Origin: Patiria pectinifera
Lineage: Eukaryota > Echinodermata > Asteroidea > Valvatida > Asterinidae
NCBI GenBank assembly: GCA_029964075.1
Contig: CM057135.1
Location: forward strand, 44,244,457-44,308,456
DNA length: 64,000 nt
Reading direction: 5' to 3'
The translations under genes were made by a program, and so were the position numbers. The notes under the pieces are model-generated. The model did no database searches. It was not told the origin of the DNA and saw only the letters and a list, made by a program, of their open reading frames with translations. Below are positions 31,801 to 42,913 of this stretch, one piece after another; the first letter of the stretch is position 1, and the number at the start of each line of letters is the position of its first letter.

Positions 31801-34170
31801 CGATATTTCCCCAATATCGTGACATACTTGTTGTTGAGCACAAGTCGCTACATGAAGGAGCTGATTAAGGCCTATAAAAGTTGGAGGCATATCAGTATTT
31901 TGTGGCTGGCTGGGTTAGATGCATCTACATCGGCAAAGCAACGGATACCATAAAGATTTTGATCGTAAAGGTTTGTATTTTTTTAAGCTTTTGAGTTGAA
32001 CACGTTGTCCCAGCATAGCCCAGTATCGATTGACATTGAGGCAAAAAAAAAATAGTTCTGCTTCCGATGCTTGGCATTCGAAAATGTGGGTAAGGAACGT
32101 TCATCAATTTTGTTGTAATGTTTTGTAAGCCATTGTTTCTGTTAATTGAAAGAAGAAGTTAATCTAATGTCATAGCCGTTTAATTGTTCGAAATCAGACA
32201 AGGGGTTACTGAGATGTTATTTTTGAAAAATAGTCTATCTACTTTCTGGCTCACTTCTCTATGGGAAAACTTGGTGAATTGTCTTGTTTACAGACCTTCT
32301 GATTTCAGTAAACAATTTAAAAGCGCAATTATTTAATAATTATTGATTCTGGCAACCTGAAATTTGGCCTAAATAAGCCTGAGGGGTATCCCAGTTCAAA
32401 TAAGGGCATGTTGTAGTTGGTCCAATTGTACGTTTGGTCTATGGTTTCAATGGAAACAACCATAAATAACAACAATAAGAAAAACAATGAAACAGTTCAT
32501 CTTAGTATGATTAGTTAAGTTTTTATTTCACAGATATTTTAAACATGTTGTGAGAAGTACTTCATATCAATGAAATGCTTAGACTACTCTTACGAATATA
32601 TGGTAAATATAGTTTGTTTACCCATTTCCGTGGTATAAACAAATGAGTAAACAAAATCAAAATAGAATTGCTCATTAAGTAAATGTTATTCATTTCTTCA
32701 GTACTTACTGTATGATAACTACGCTTATGTAAAGTAATCCGGTTTGTCAGTGTGACGCCACCTCCAGCACTTTCTGCACGATTGGAACCGGAAGTTAACG
32801 CAGCTCAAGCTTTTGTAGCCAATGGGCGCTAGAAATCAACGGTGGGCGCTCGTGAATGGTTACTAATGAACCGGATACTCTCAATTGTTTGAACTATTAA
32901 AGGAATGCTACTTTGTTGTCATGAAAATTGAAATATTTAGCACACACACAAAAAACAACATGAACATGCAGTTTTCATTAAAACAGAAACACTATACTCA
33001 TTGAATGAAGTAATTAAGTCAAGTAATTCTTTGTACAACCATACTTATCTACTATTGATCATGTCAAAGTTACCTTTTGTCTTTGTTTACATCTTGTACC
33101 ATTTTAATATTGTTGACATCATTTGAGTGGTATATTTTAACTGATGTTCAGAAAAGAGCTTCAATCTGTAATGATAAACTGGGAGTTGGGAGGACGATTG
33201 GTCAAGCAGAAATTCTCTGGTACCATTCTTCAACTCCTTACACCTAAAAAGACAAGGAAAGTAAACGTCTATATGAAACAAAATTAACTGAATGAACAGG
33301 CAATTCAAATAAACGATGAAATGACCTAACCATGAGGGTTAGAAACGAGGTAGAAGAAATTATAAAGAAAACAATGAATGAATTAATAGATAAGAATTTT
33401 TTTTTTTTATTTCTAAGTAAAGTAAAATAAAATTAACATATATCTTTAAGCAAAGCTATTTGAAAATTCCGTAATTAGCATGGAACTTGGCAAGAAACTT
33501 TGAAACTGCATGATACGGGACTGTATGGACCGGACCGGCCACCGGCGCGGCACCCAGGGTGTGGTCAATGAAATAGCCCGGCTCGGTTCCCACGTGGACA
33601 CGCGGCGTGGAGCGCTGCCCACCATTCAGTTCAAGCTGCACCACATGGGCGGAATGTCGCCTTCAGAGGCAATCTGTGGAAATTTCGGAACCCAAAGCAA
33701 ACGGTTTCTTCATTTTTTCGACATCGTAGTTTCCATTGTTAAGGTTTGTTTTGAAAGGCAATTACTCCTTACATGTGAAAAATTAGTCCGAAGTTCACAT
33801 ACTTTTTCGAAGTTTTGAATTACCGCAAAATTTTGGTGAATCTTTGGGACTTTTTTCCGAGTGATCTAGTTATAACGTTTAAAATCAAGATGGCAAGGGA
33901 AATCATGAAAATCGCCCCAAAATACCTTGCAAGCATCCAAAAAGCGGAATGCGCGATTGCACCGCCACTGAAAAAATGTTTGAGCATAAAAATGACAATC
34001 GCGCAGATCGCTGCGTGCTCAACCGTGTATGGTCCCTAATGTAGGGTAGGTAGGTAGGGAATTTTTCTTTTGCCAATTTTTTTGTGTACGATCATGGAGG
34101 CATCTACGTGTAGTCAAGGTTAAAGGTAGAATTGATGGTTTTGAGTGTTTTTTCTTTTCTTATTTTTCCC
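31801..34170. other. Intronic DNA without confirmed genes
   Basis: A GC-rich block at about 33510-33680 is open on both strands (for example 33644-33456 minus) and looks exon-like in composition, but I recognise no family. The rest is AT-rich. Confidence 0.35.
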
Positions 34171-34179
34171 ATAAACAAA

Positions 34180-35523
34180 TTTAGCAGCCAAAGGCCAAAG
34201 GGAGTCCACACATCGGACATACAATGGCAGAGTACAGCATTGTGTTAGATGGTGCAGAAGGGAAGCTGTTGATCCCTGCTCTGCACCTTTAACCGCCATT
34301 GGGGACTTTCTAATGGCGCTTTTCTTGCAAGATCTGTCCGAGGCAACTATTAGGGGTTATCGCTCGGCGATTGCTGTAATCCATAACGGATTTCCGGATG
34401 GTTCAACTGTTTTGACTAGTAATGCACTATCTCAACTTCTTCAGGGCATGTTTATCAAGCGGCCCCCGCAACGACGTCTTGGCCCAATTTCATAGCGCTG
34501 CTTAACAACCAACTTCGTGCTTACCGAGCCTCCATCTATTTCATAGGGACTGTTAAGCAGTAAGCACAGCAAAAGCACGCTTAACCCCAGAAGAAAACTT
34601 TGCTTAAATCAGTGACGTAACAATAGAAATCTCCATGCGCGCGCAACCGTTAGCATGAAATAGTGCTTAAGCAGCAGCATGATTTTCTGCTATAGTAAGC
34701 ACAACTTTTCTGCTTACTGTTAAGCAGTGCTATGAAATTGGGCCCTGGTGCCCTCTTGGGATCTGGTTAAGGTCCTGCAAGTGCTAGCTAAGCATCCATT
34801 TGAGCCACTTTCTGGGGCTTCCCTGATGAACCTGAATGTGAAGACGATTGTTCTTCCAGCTGCGGTCACAGCCAGAAGGCGAAGTGAGCTCCATGCACTC
34901 ACAATTGTTGATGGACACATCAGATGGGAGCCACATGGTGTCCGACTGATACCTAGCCAAGGTTTCCTGACCAAAAACCAGTCAGCCTCGTTTCCCCCCC
35001 CCCCCCCAGACATCTTCGTTCCGCAGATAAAGACTGTCTCGGCAGTTGTGGAAGACAAGTTTTGGTGCCCTGTTCGGGCGCTTAAATGGTACCTTGCTCA
35101 CACCAAAACTCTCCGAGGTTCCATTTCCCAGCTGTTTATTACAACTACATCTCCTCACTGATCAGCCACCCGTGATACTATTTCTCGTTGGGTGGTTAGG
35201 GCCATTCAAACGTCTATCTCAGACTGGCCAACTAAATCAACGGGGCCGATACATGCCCATGAAACTCGGGCTACTGCAACGTCTTGGGCCTTTCTCAAAG
35301 GGGTTCCCATGCATGAGATATTGCAAGCAGCGGCCTGGAAGACAGCTTCCACGTTTGTCTCATGCTACCTCAAAGATGTCTTGCAGACTGAGGGGCAGAT
35401 GGGCCGTGTGGTCATCACAACTTCGATGCCCTCAACTTACGAGAAAGACCATGATGATGGGGTAGACCCGACCGGCCAAGGGATACGCCGGAGTGATGGG
35501 ACGATCCCTATCAGACAGTAACC
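34180..35523 (+). pseudogene. DIRS tyrosine recombinase, broken
   Basis: Three consecutive frames encode a DIRS-type recombinase. The N-terminal domain includes TIRGYRSAIAVIHNGFPDG (34313-34495). After a MITE, 34748-35161 gives SWDLVKVLQ, TARRRSELHAL (first catalytic Arg) and CPVRALKWYL. 35192-35521 gives AHETRATATSWAFLKGVP (His-x-x-Arg), AAAWKTASTFVSCYLKDVL (Trp and nucleophile Tyr). All catalytic residues are still visible, but stops at 35159 and near 34493, a C-tract expansion at 34997 and the MITE inactivate it. Copy A has the same architecture. Confidence 0.85.
34481..34744. mobile_element. MITE in the DIRS recombinase gene
   Basis: Ends GGCCCAATTTCATAGC and its complement are inverted around a core of TGCTTAA-rich sequence. 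Removing it with 2-3 flanking bases (CT or CTK) joins QRRL to VPSWDL in frame, so the target duplication is short. The terminus is a common invertebrate Harbinger/ISL2EU-like type (inference). Confidence 0.83.
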
Positions 35524-35995
35524 CCTTTCTTTTTCGGTGAGTAACCATGTCACTTACATTACATGCACATTCAGTTTACATGTACATGTTTCTAATGGGG
35601 TACACGATGAGCCGATACATTTGTTGGTCTTTTCACTGCTAGTTGAGGTTCCTATGAAAATCTCGCCTATACCCTCCTCCTTTCAGTGCTAATCTGTGCA
35701 TATGTAGGAATTAGCAGGTAAGAGAGGGCCCGAAGTGGACTACCCCAAATCTGAAGTGATTTGGTAGTCCACGAGGGGCCGATACTTACCTGCTAATTCT
35801 CCCTCCCTCCTACCCCACATTGGGCATGGGATTTCTTGTATTTCGCTTTCAGAAAAGAGGACGATATGCCGCTTGGCATCATGGGTATTGTGTATTGGCC
35901 CAGAGGATGCTGTGGTAGACGTCAAATCTAGCGGGTATGGCCTGCAGCCTATAAGGAATAATGCATATGTAGGAATTAGCAACACAAACATGATA

Positions 35996-36030
35996 GCCCA
36001 ACACCGTGTGGTTGTTCCTACAACCTCTAG
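35996..36030 (+). repeat. Second Helitron-like 3' terminus
   Basis: The 35 bases are identical to 22656-22690: the GGTTGT/ACAACC hairpin, TCTAG, then T. Upstream sequence differs between the two copies. Confidence 0.6.
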
Positions 36031-36330
36031 TCTTTCAATAGTGTCTGTTGTTAAAAATAACAAATTTGACATTCATTTTGATAATTACACTGCTTTTTTA
36101 TAATGCTAGACACTCTGATGTTGGGAAGTTTCACCACCAAAGAGCCAGGTGTAATGCTGCTCATCATCCTCTTATTCATAGATTTCCTAGATTATGGGAG
36201 GTATTACCGACAGCTGTCGAAGAGTCTCTATTTACAATGTTTAAGGTCTTCTAAAAATTATTATATAAATAAATATAAAACATTGGGTGTAAGGCTTGCA
36301 CACTTGTTTACATCAGTGTTCGATTTCCTT
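36031..36330 (+). pseudogene. C-terminal fragment of a LINE
   Basis: Short frames carry NARHSDVGKFHHQRA, RFPRLWEVLPTAVEESLF and YYINKYK, matching the pattern at the end of many non-LTR reverse transcriptase proteins (a W-x-x-LP segment followed by a basic tail). The copy is frameshifted and starts exactly after the Helitron-like end at 36030. Assignment is by pattern only. Confidence 0.5.
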
Positions 36331-36549
36331 TAAAAAATTTGCATAGCAAACACTGTTATGCAATATTTTGTTTGTATAGCAATTCACATAATTTGTGCAG
36401 CAGTTTTTGTACACAATACAATTGTAAAAAATCATTGAATATCCATTAAATTTAACATGAGTACATTTCCCTCCTGAATGTGGGGATGTAACCAAAAGTC
36501 TGAAAATGTTTGTAGGAAGTGCCAAGTCCAGCAAGTGCGTAGAGCTTCA

Positions 36550-36665
36550 AGCCATTTACGGCGTGGGTTTGGGGTCACTAAGGGCCTGGGAAAATTTTGG
36601 ATTCTGGATGCTCCGTGGTGCAATCTGAGATGGTTCCTGGCCACCTTCCTCTGCAATTTTTGAGC
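36550..36665. repeat. Diverged fragment of the 2238-2547 hAT MITE
   Basis: TTACGGCGTGGGTTTGGGG and ATTTTGGATTCTGGATGCTC match the interior of the MITE at 2316-2405 with scattered changes. Ends are not recognisable. Confidence 0.7.
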
Positions 36666-37701
36666 AGAACTTGTTTACAATTTAATTATAATAAGTTTTA
36701 TTTCATTTGTTTCAATTACTCAATTACTCTTGCTCTTACAAAGTTTCTTCTGTATTCAAAGTTGAGAAACGTGTATTTTCATCTGCATGTTTTGTTTGAA
36801 AGGGATTGTGATGGTATTTATGACAGAATTTGTACACTGTTGCTAGGATGCTTTATGCTTAGTTCCCTCAATGTTTTGTCAAAAGCTAAGCTTTTTAGTT
36901 ATCAAAATTCAAAATGCCAGAACAAATCCTTTTGGCATTTGATTAACCATACATTGCATTCCAATTTGAACTCACTGTAACTTAATCAAAATTAAACTAA
37001 AACAGAGGAGTAATTAGACATATTATTAAGTACACTGCCCCTATCTCACGAGTCGATGACTACGAACATTAAATCATGCTGTCCTGTCCTCTTAAGTTTT
37101 CCCTCCTTTTTTTTTGCATGTAATTTGCATTTTTAATTTTTTTTTCGGAATTCCTGTTTTTTTGTTTTTTTTGCCCTTCCACTTTTTTTCAGTATTTTCT
37201 TGGTTTTAGTTCAGTCCAGTTTCAATTTTAAGTATAGGTAGTTCAGAGTTTAAGTTTGTAAATAAAACATTGGCAGATATAGATAGCCGGCAAGACCAAT
37301 GTAAAATAATCATAAGATTCATATTGTACATAATTATGGTTGCACGGATCGATTAACTACCAAAGTTATCAAATTGTCATTTTCAGCAACCACAAAAACA
37401 TCAAAAATCCATTCGATTTCGACTTCCTTAGGAGAAATGTGACATTTCGCCATGATATTTCCTGATCATCCATTGATACTGTTAATGGTGTTTTACCCCT
37501 TTTTTTAGTTTTACATCGTTTATCGAATAGATTGTTTAAAAAAAAATATATTGTGATGATGAAGAACCTCGTTTCAAACAAGGAAATGTTCGGACTTCTA
37601 AAATGGTGGAAATGCTGGTAAATTGTTCTTTAATAAAAACATGGTACACCCCTAGACCGTAAATGGTGTGATCCACTATCCTGTTGCTTGCATGTGTTGT
37701 G
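36666..37701. other. AT-rich intronic DNA
   Basis: T-tracts near 37108 and 37138. No gene recognised. Confidence 0.4.
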
Positions 37702-38179
37702 CTAGCCTTTAGTCATGTCCCACGCGCTTACCCAGACACGTGACGCACCCCGGATGCTGACAGGTAAAAAGACTAGGACGAGCGGCGTACCCGCGAGGGC
37801 CTTTACCATCTTGTGGAGAACGCTTATGTTTTTCTGTACATTTGTCTACCGATTTGGTAGACATGCGTAATGCATTACCCGTTGTGAATTGACCAATGAA
37901 AATGCAGAATTACTAACGTAAATCATGCAGTCGTTGTCTGGCGCCAGATAGCCATGGCGCGCGTGCTGTTGCTGGTAACCGCAAACCACTGTTAGATGAT
38001 TGGTTTATATTGCTTGATTTATATTACGTGAATAAAAGAATAAGTGATTAGTTCCACGAGATAGTAAAGGCCCTCGCGGCTTTGCCGCTCGTGCTAGTCT
38101 TTTTACGTGCCAGCATCCAGGGTGCGTTACGTGTCCGGATGGTCCGGGTATAGGCGCATGGGACTTGACTAAAGGCTAG
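37702..38179. mobile_element. 478 bp MITE with long inverted repeats
   Basis: Inverted repeats of about 130 bp start CTAGCCTTTAGTCA and include GTAAAAAGACTAG and GCGAGGGCCTTTAC. A perfect 7 bp duplication TGTTGTG lies at 37695-37701 and 38180-38186. Family not assigned; the duplication length is close to hAT. Confidence 0.88.
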
Positions 38180-38186
38180 TGTTGTG

Positions 38187-40260
38187 CAGGGACTACACAC
38201 TGTACATACACAGCAGCTTAACACGTGCGTCAGATGCTTGTTTTCACCAAAGAATGTTTACGTTTACAGATGTTCTGATAGCAGAAAGTTGTCTGTTTTG
38301 GAGGATAAAGGATGGTGAGATTTTAAGGTGAAGCGTCACACAAGTGCTTAATTCTGCTTAAAAGTGTCCTTTCCTGAGCGAGAGAATATATTTTCAATCG
38401 TATTAAGGATTAAAGCTGTTTGTGCATAAAATTGTTAGGATGGACGCATCTCCTTGATTAAACTTCAATCTTTTAACAACACAGTTTATAGCATGGAATA
38501 TCACAAGTGATAATGATAACAAGCTGTAACACTTACGGGATTTCTTCTGCTGGATTTTTGCTTGACTGAGGGTCACTGCGATCAGGACAGATTGGTGTAG
38601 TCTGTTGGCGGCTGGTTTGGCCCTGAATTTAGCCAAAGGGTATATCAAAGCACATCCTCAATCTGCCAGCAAAAATCTTGTCCTCTCTCTATGCAATACG
38701 ATTTTACACCTATCCTTTACTTCCATCTTCCTATTCCTGTTTTCTTTCCTAAACAGTCTTCCCTCTGTTTTCACTATAGTACTATCCTGAACAAAACCCA
38801 TGGCCGGCTATAACAATATGCTGTGACGCAACACTAGGGGTTGTGCAATGGAATGCTGGCGAATGCACTTTGATTGGCTAGCTTGCAGCCAGCCGGAACT
38901 TTACGCGAAGTTGATTGGCTAAGATTGGGAGGTTTCATTATCTTTAGTAGGGGTGGCAAGTGAAATTTTACTCGATTGGAACCAACAATGATGTACACCT
39001 CGAAAATAATTGGAACTGATGTGACACTCCCTTTCATTGGATTGACTTCAAACTTGGTTCAAACCAAAACCATAATGAAAAACTGTGTTGTAAAGATGAC
39101 GTCATCAAAGGGCATGTGACGTCATCACAAAGGTGCATTTTTTTAAGCCTAATAATGAGAATACTTTCAGTCAGAATTGTGTATGAACGTTGTCCGATGC
39201 GTACATGTTATACTAGTAATTTTACCTGCAGTCATGATCAAACAACAGGTAATTTTATGTCATAAATTTGAACAAAAAGTCCAAAATTTTGACTGTAATT
39301 TAACTTTTGGCCACAATTGTATTGTGCCACTCCTTTACGGCCCAGCCAAATATGGTGCATATTTCATGAGTTGTGACTGGTGTGGTGTATTGTGGTATGA
39401 ATATTTACATTTGGGGCATTTTGCTGTACATGAAGTTCATTCATTATTCTCACGATGTAATAAAACCCCCAAACTGGCATGACAAGTGCAAACTTTAAAC
39501 ACAAAGTAATACTGTTTCTTGATTCATTGTCAAAGAGATGACTTGTGGTACGAATTTGATGCTGAAAGTAAGTTATCTTAGCACATGTGAAACTATCGGT
39601 ATAAAAATAACAGGTTAAGATTTCATTTATTTAATTTTTGTGTTTTGGGAGTATTTTTACGAGGAACATCCAAGGTGTTGATAAAAGAAGGTTTGAATCA
39701 ATTGTTTTATTTCCGTATACGTTGCTGTCTACATGGGGAATAGCTCAAAGTCGTTGCTGACTCAAGTCAAATTTACTATAAAATGATATAAGAAATCCTA
39801 TAAAAAAACAAAAACACTTATTTTACATCTTTCCAGAAGTGCGACAAATTACACTTATTAAAAGATGTGTTTCACAGTGACGCTTAAAAATGCACGCACA
39901 CTGTAAATAGTACACGTATGTTTGTACTTGTAAGTGTACATGTGTCGAACAAGTGCTTTCAGGTGATTTCGAACAGTTTGAAAATCTGAAATCACATAGA
40001 AATAACATGTACACATACATTTTGTGACATGTTGGTCTACATTTGACGTGTGTGCGTTATGGGCTACATATATTTTATTTTAAGCTATGAAAAAAAGTGC
40101 TTCGAGGGCTTGGTATTTTTGGGGACACCCTGTATTTTATATAATAATGATTCAATAAATACTTTTCAGTTTATGACAAAGTTCCTTCAGGGGGACCAAC
40201 TTTTCAGCATATTTGTATTGTAAAAAAAAAATTTTTTTTTTATATTTTTGATTTGAACAG
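38187..40260. other. Intronic DNA without recognised genes
   Basis: It holds two GACGTCATCA words near 39098-39126. No exon other than the STIM exon at the end. Confidence 0.45.
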
Positions 40261-40361
40261 GTTGAAAAGATTCGTAAAAAGCGAGGAACATTCATGGGTT
40301 CATTCCGCATTGCCCATGGTAACATTTTAGACGATGTAGATGCACGAATAGTCAATGCAAG
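40261..40361 (+). CDS. STIM: STIM calcium sensor, CAD/SOAR exon 2 in this window
   Basis: This 101-nt exon encodes VEKIRKKRGTF, then MGSFRIAHGNILDDVDARI. It corresponds to the SOAR basic patch KIKKKR that contacts Orai and to the F-G-x-F-x-x-AH loop; Phe394 of STIM1 is kept as Phe, while the earlier Phe is Met. The acceptor follows a T-rich tract and the donor is GTAAAT. Entry phase is 0 and exit phase 2, matching both neighbours. Conservation of the basic patch suggests channel activation by the usual mechanism. Confidence 0.93.
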
Positions 40362-41407
40362 GTAAATTTTTCTTGGAGTTTTATAAATATCAGGATCATG
40401 ACAATTTTTAATCTATGTTGTCGTAGCTGGACTTTATGTTTCATATGAATTTTATCCCACCATCATATATAGACAACAATCCCACTATTTGGGTCAAAGG
40501 ATTTGGATGGATCACAACTAAAGAGTCCGGGCACTATTACGTGGCATAGAGTACCAAATTTGAAGAACATGCCATTGATTTACTTCAGATTTTAATTTTG
40601 CATCAATACTAGAATTCGGATTTTCATTGTAAATCATGAATTTACTAGGAAATATGCTAATTCAATCAATAGGTTGGTCACCATCCAAGATTTTGTAAAA
40701 AAGAAAAGAAATCAAGACAGGTTTCAACTCTGTGAAGTTTCTTGGATATGATCCAAGGGAATATCTACCCATATAGATTATGGTCTTAAAACAGTATCAT
40801 TTTATGTAAAGGGGTAGATGTGGGTCTCTCAACATGCTTTTGCTGATGGTTTACACTTTTCCCATTATTTCGCGCACGCCCCCCAATCGCTAGTGCTCAT
40901 ACCAGATCTCAATTTTTTTATTTTTTGCAAACTCAAATAAGTTGATGACACTTACTAATCCATTTGGAGTTGCCATCAGAGTTGATGCTTACACCTAACA
41001 TCATTCTTGTCATGTATGCATGCTACACAACATGCAAACATTGCAAAAGTCAATAAGTGGGCATGTACTTTCAGTTTGAAAAAAAAAGGTTAGGCAGAGT
41101 GTTTGCCATTGAAGTCGCTACATGATTTTGACAAGCAACTGCAATGCACCATTTGATTTAAGTCCCATCACTTTATGTAAGTCCCATCACTTTATGTGAG
41201 TACATAAAACAGAAGTTCAGGCACTGAGCCCACACATGGACCAAAATTAAGATTCAGAAATTTCAAGCTCAGTCAAAAGTTGAATGCAAAAGAAAGTTTG
41301 ATAACAAAAAATTAGGGCTGCATTGTGAGTAAAACAATTTGAAGTAAATGTGTAGCTAAATCTTGTCAGTTGCAAAAAAAAACAACCGGGTTTTTCATTG
41401 AATGCAG
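40362..41407. other. STIM intron
   Basis: About 1.05 kb between GTAAAT and TGCAG. A small direct repeat AGTCCCATCACTTTATGT lies near 41160-41197. No other feature. Confidence 0.8.
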
Positions 41408-41559
41408 GTCTGCTCTGGCAGAGGTCACTACGGAGCTGAAAGAACGGTTACATCGCTGGGCAATGTTGGAAGGGCTGTGCGATTTCAATATCATCAATAA
41501 TCCAGGCATCCACCATTTAATTACAACGCTTGGTGTTACTATGCCTGAATCCTCCACAA
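41408..41559 (+). CDS. STIM: STIM calcium sensor, CAD/SOAR exon 3 in this window
   Basis: The 152-nt exon continues the frame with SALAEVTTELKERLHRW and then CDFNIINNPGIHHLITTL, matching the second half of SOAR (ALSEVTAALRERLHRW and the NNPGIHSL helix of vertebrate STIM1). A CAG acceptor precedes it, and the donor GTGAGT follows SST. Exit phase is 1. Downstream exons for the inactivation domain and basic tail were not found before the DIRS cluster at 42595, so they are probably beyond the window. Confidence 0.93.
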
Positions 41560-42316
41560 GTGAGTTTAAACATTTACATTAGTGACTTATAGGTCTCGTT
41601 CAAATGGCGTCATTTTCTACAGACCAGCCACGTGCTTCGGCATTTGGAGCGTCAACTTACATAACGCACATCGGCTGCGTCATATTTCAAACACATTTCG
41701 AGCAACAAGCGCGTGTTTGGAACATTTTCAACAGTGCGCAATGCTTGCTTGATTGCATAAAACATGCAGTTGCAGTTCTCCTACAGAGATGGCCGTCATT
41801 GAGCGAACCCTATTGACCCATTCTTACTTGGTGCATTAAACACAGATCTTCTTGAAAACTCCCTCATCCATCACTTTGCAGGAACCCAATCGCACATTTT
41901 ATTCATTGTACTTGAACTTCAACGGGCATCCAGTCCCGTAGAATAGTTGTTACTGGGCTCTACATGTACCTTCCTAAATCCTGCCAATGCCTTCCAAATT
42001 TACTTGTTATATACCACGATATGGCTGGTAAGTCATGTGGCCATGTTTTACAAGATGTTGGAATTCAACCTATTGGAATGTAAGCAGTCTGGAGTTACTT
42101 GTTATTTATCAAGAAAGTAACAAGCAACCATGAAAATGTAATGCCTTCTACAGAGACTAGAAAGAACCTGCAAATACTCATGCACATCAAAATCTGCCAT
42201 GTACAGTGTAATGAAATGAAACTTCGTATAGATTGCACTGTGCAGAAAATGGGGATCTCAGAGTTACATTAGTTGTATTAAACAGCAAACAAAAATAATA
42301 ATGATGACATCCAAAT
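41560..42316. other. Probable next STIM intron, start
   Basis: Begins with GTGAGT. A 70-codon plus-strand frame at 41604 shows no family resemblance. Confidence 0.5.
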
Positions 42317-42589
42317 TCATTTATCACCCAGTCCAAAGAAGTGAACCTTTTGGAGGGCTGCTGCAAGCATTTCCAGGTTTTTTTTAATTACCTTTTCAAG
42401 GTTATTAACGCCCGACTGCTTTTTATACTCACCCCACTGCCACAGAGTCAGTGAGGAGCGCCCTTGCATTTGGAGGTATGGGATTTGATTCTTCAGTCTT
42501 ATTTTGCACCTTGTCATAGCCCCATCCACATTTGTGGAGCCATTTGTTTTCCATCTTCTCATCACCCTTTTGGCCATACTTTCTAACAT
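42317..42589 (-). CDS. Unassigned ORF abutting DIRS copy A
   Basis: A 90-codon minus-strand frame reads MLESMAKRVMRRWKTNG and later LKNQIPYLQMQGRSSLTLW, ending FFGLGDK and a stop. Composition is protein-like (basic, helical), and the frame opens within a few bases of the DIRS left end, so it may be an exon or transposase fragment cut by the DIRS insertion. I do not recognise the family and find no continuation beyond 48125. Confidence 0.25.
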   Translation of the reverse strand: MLESMAKRVMRRWKTNGSTNVDGAMTRCKIRLKNQIPYLQMQGRSSLTLWQWGEYKKQSGVNNLEKVIKKNLEMLAAALQKVHFFGLGDK

Positions 42590-42594
42590 ACTGT

Positions 42595-42765
42595 GTCTAC
42601 ATCACTCTACTTACCTGTAGAGCGAATACTACATATGCATTGTTCCCTATGCCGGCAGGCAATTTGCTAAGAGTTTTACACAATAGCGCCCTCACGTGTC
42701 CTACCCACGACACCCTGTGACATGCGCACTACGTGAGGGTCCTCTTTTTCTCTTAGCCGCAGGCG
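42595..42765 (+). repeat. Left inverted terminal repeat of DIRS copy A
   Basis: Starts GTCTACATCACTCTACTTAC and includes ACATATGCATTG and GGCAATTTGCTAAG, all found inverted at 47935-48100. Confidence 0.88.
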
Positions 42766-42913
42766 AGGTATATCGTGAAATTTCGATCGACCCGAATTTC
42801 ACTGTTTTATTTATACCTCTTTGCTGGGAGAAAGCTATTTATCAGATATAAAGAGAAAGTGTTTATTGTAGAGTTATCATAGTGAGTTATTCTAAGTGAA
42901 GTGAGTTGGAAAA

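Larger units (their letters stand above)
34170..35990 (+). mobile_element. DIRS element, 3' fragment (copy E)
   Basis: The fragment holds the recombinase gene (34180-35523), then an internal complementary region and a right terminal repeat at about 35695-35990 with GCATATGTAGGAATTAGC twice and an inverted CAGGTAAG. The gag and reverse transcriptase genes are missing. It ends just before a Helitron-like terminus at 35996-36030. Confidence 0.8.
5289..40260 (+). other. STIM intron of about 35 kb filled with transposons
   Basis: The GTGAGT donor at 5289 pairs with the acceptor at 40260 (polypyrimidine tract, then AACAG). Splicing keeps the SOAR frame with no residue gained or lost relative to the vertebrate alignment. 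Nearly all recognisable content is mobile DNA: a LINE with nested insertions, an LTR element, a Ngaro-like retrotransposon, a gene-bearing TIR element, a DIRS fragment and MITEs. Confidence 0.88.

Noticed and set aside
41604-41816. Possible further STIM exon
   Set aside because: It has no similarity to STIM and no clear splice acceptor.
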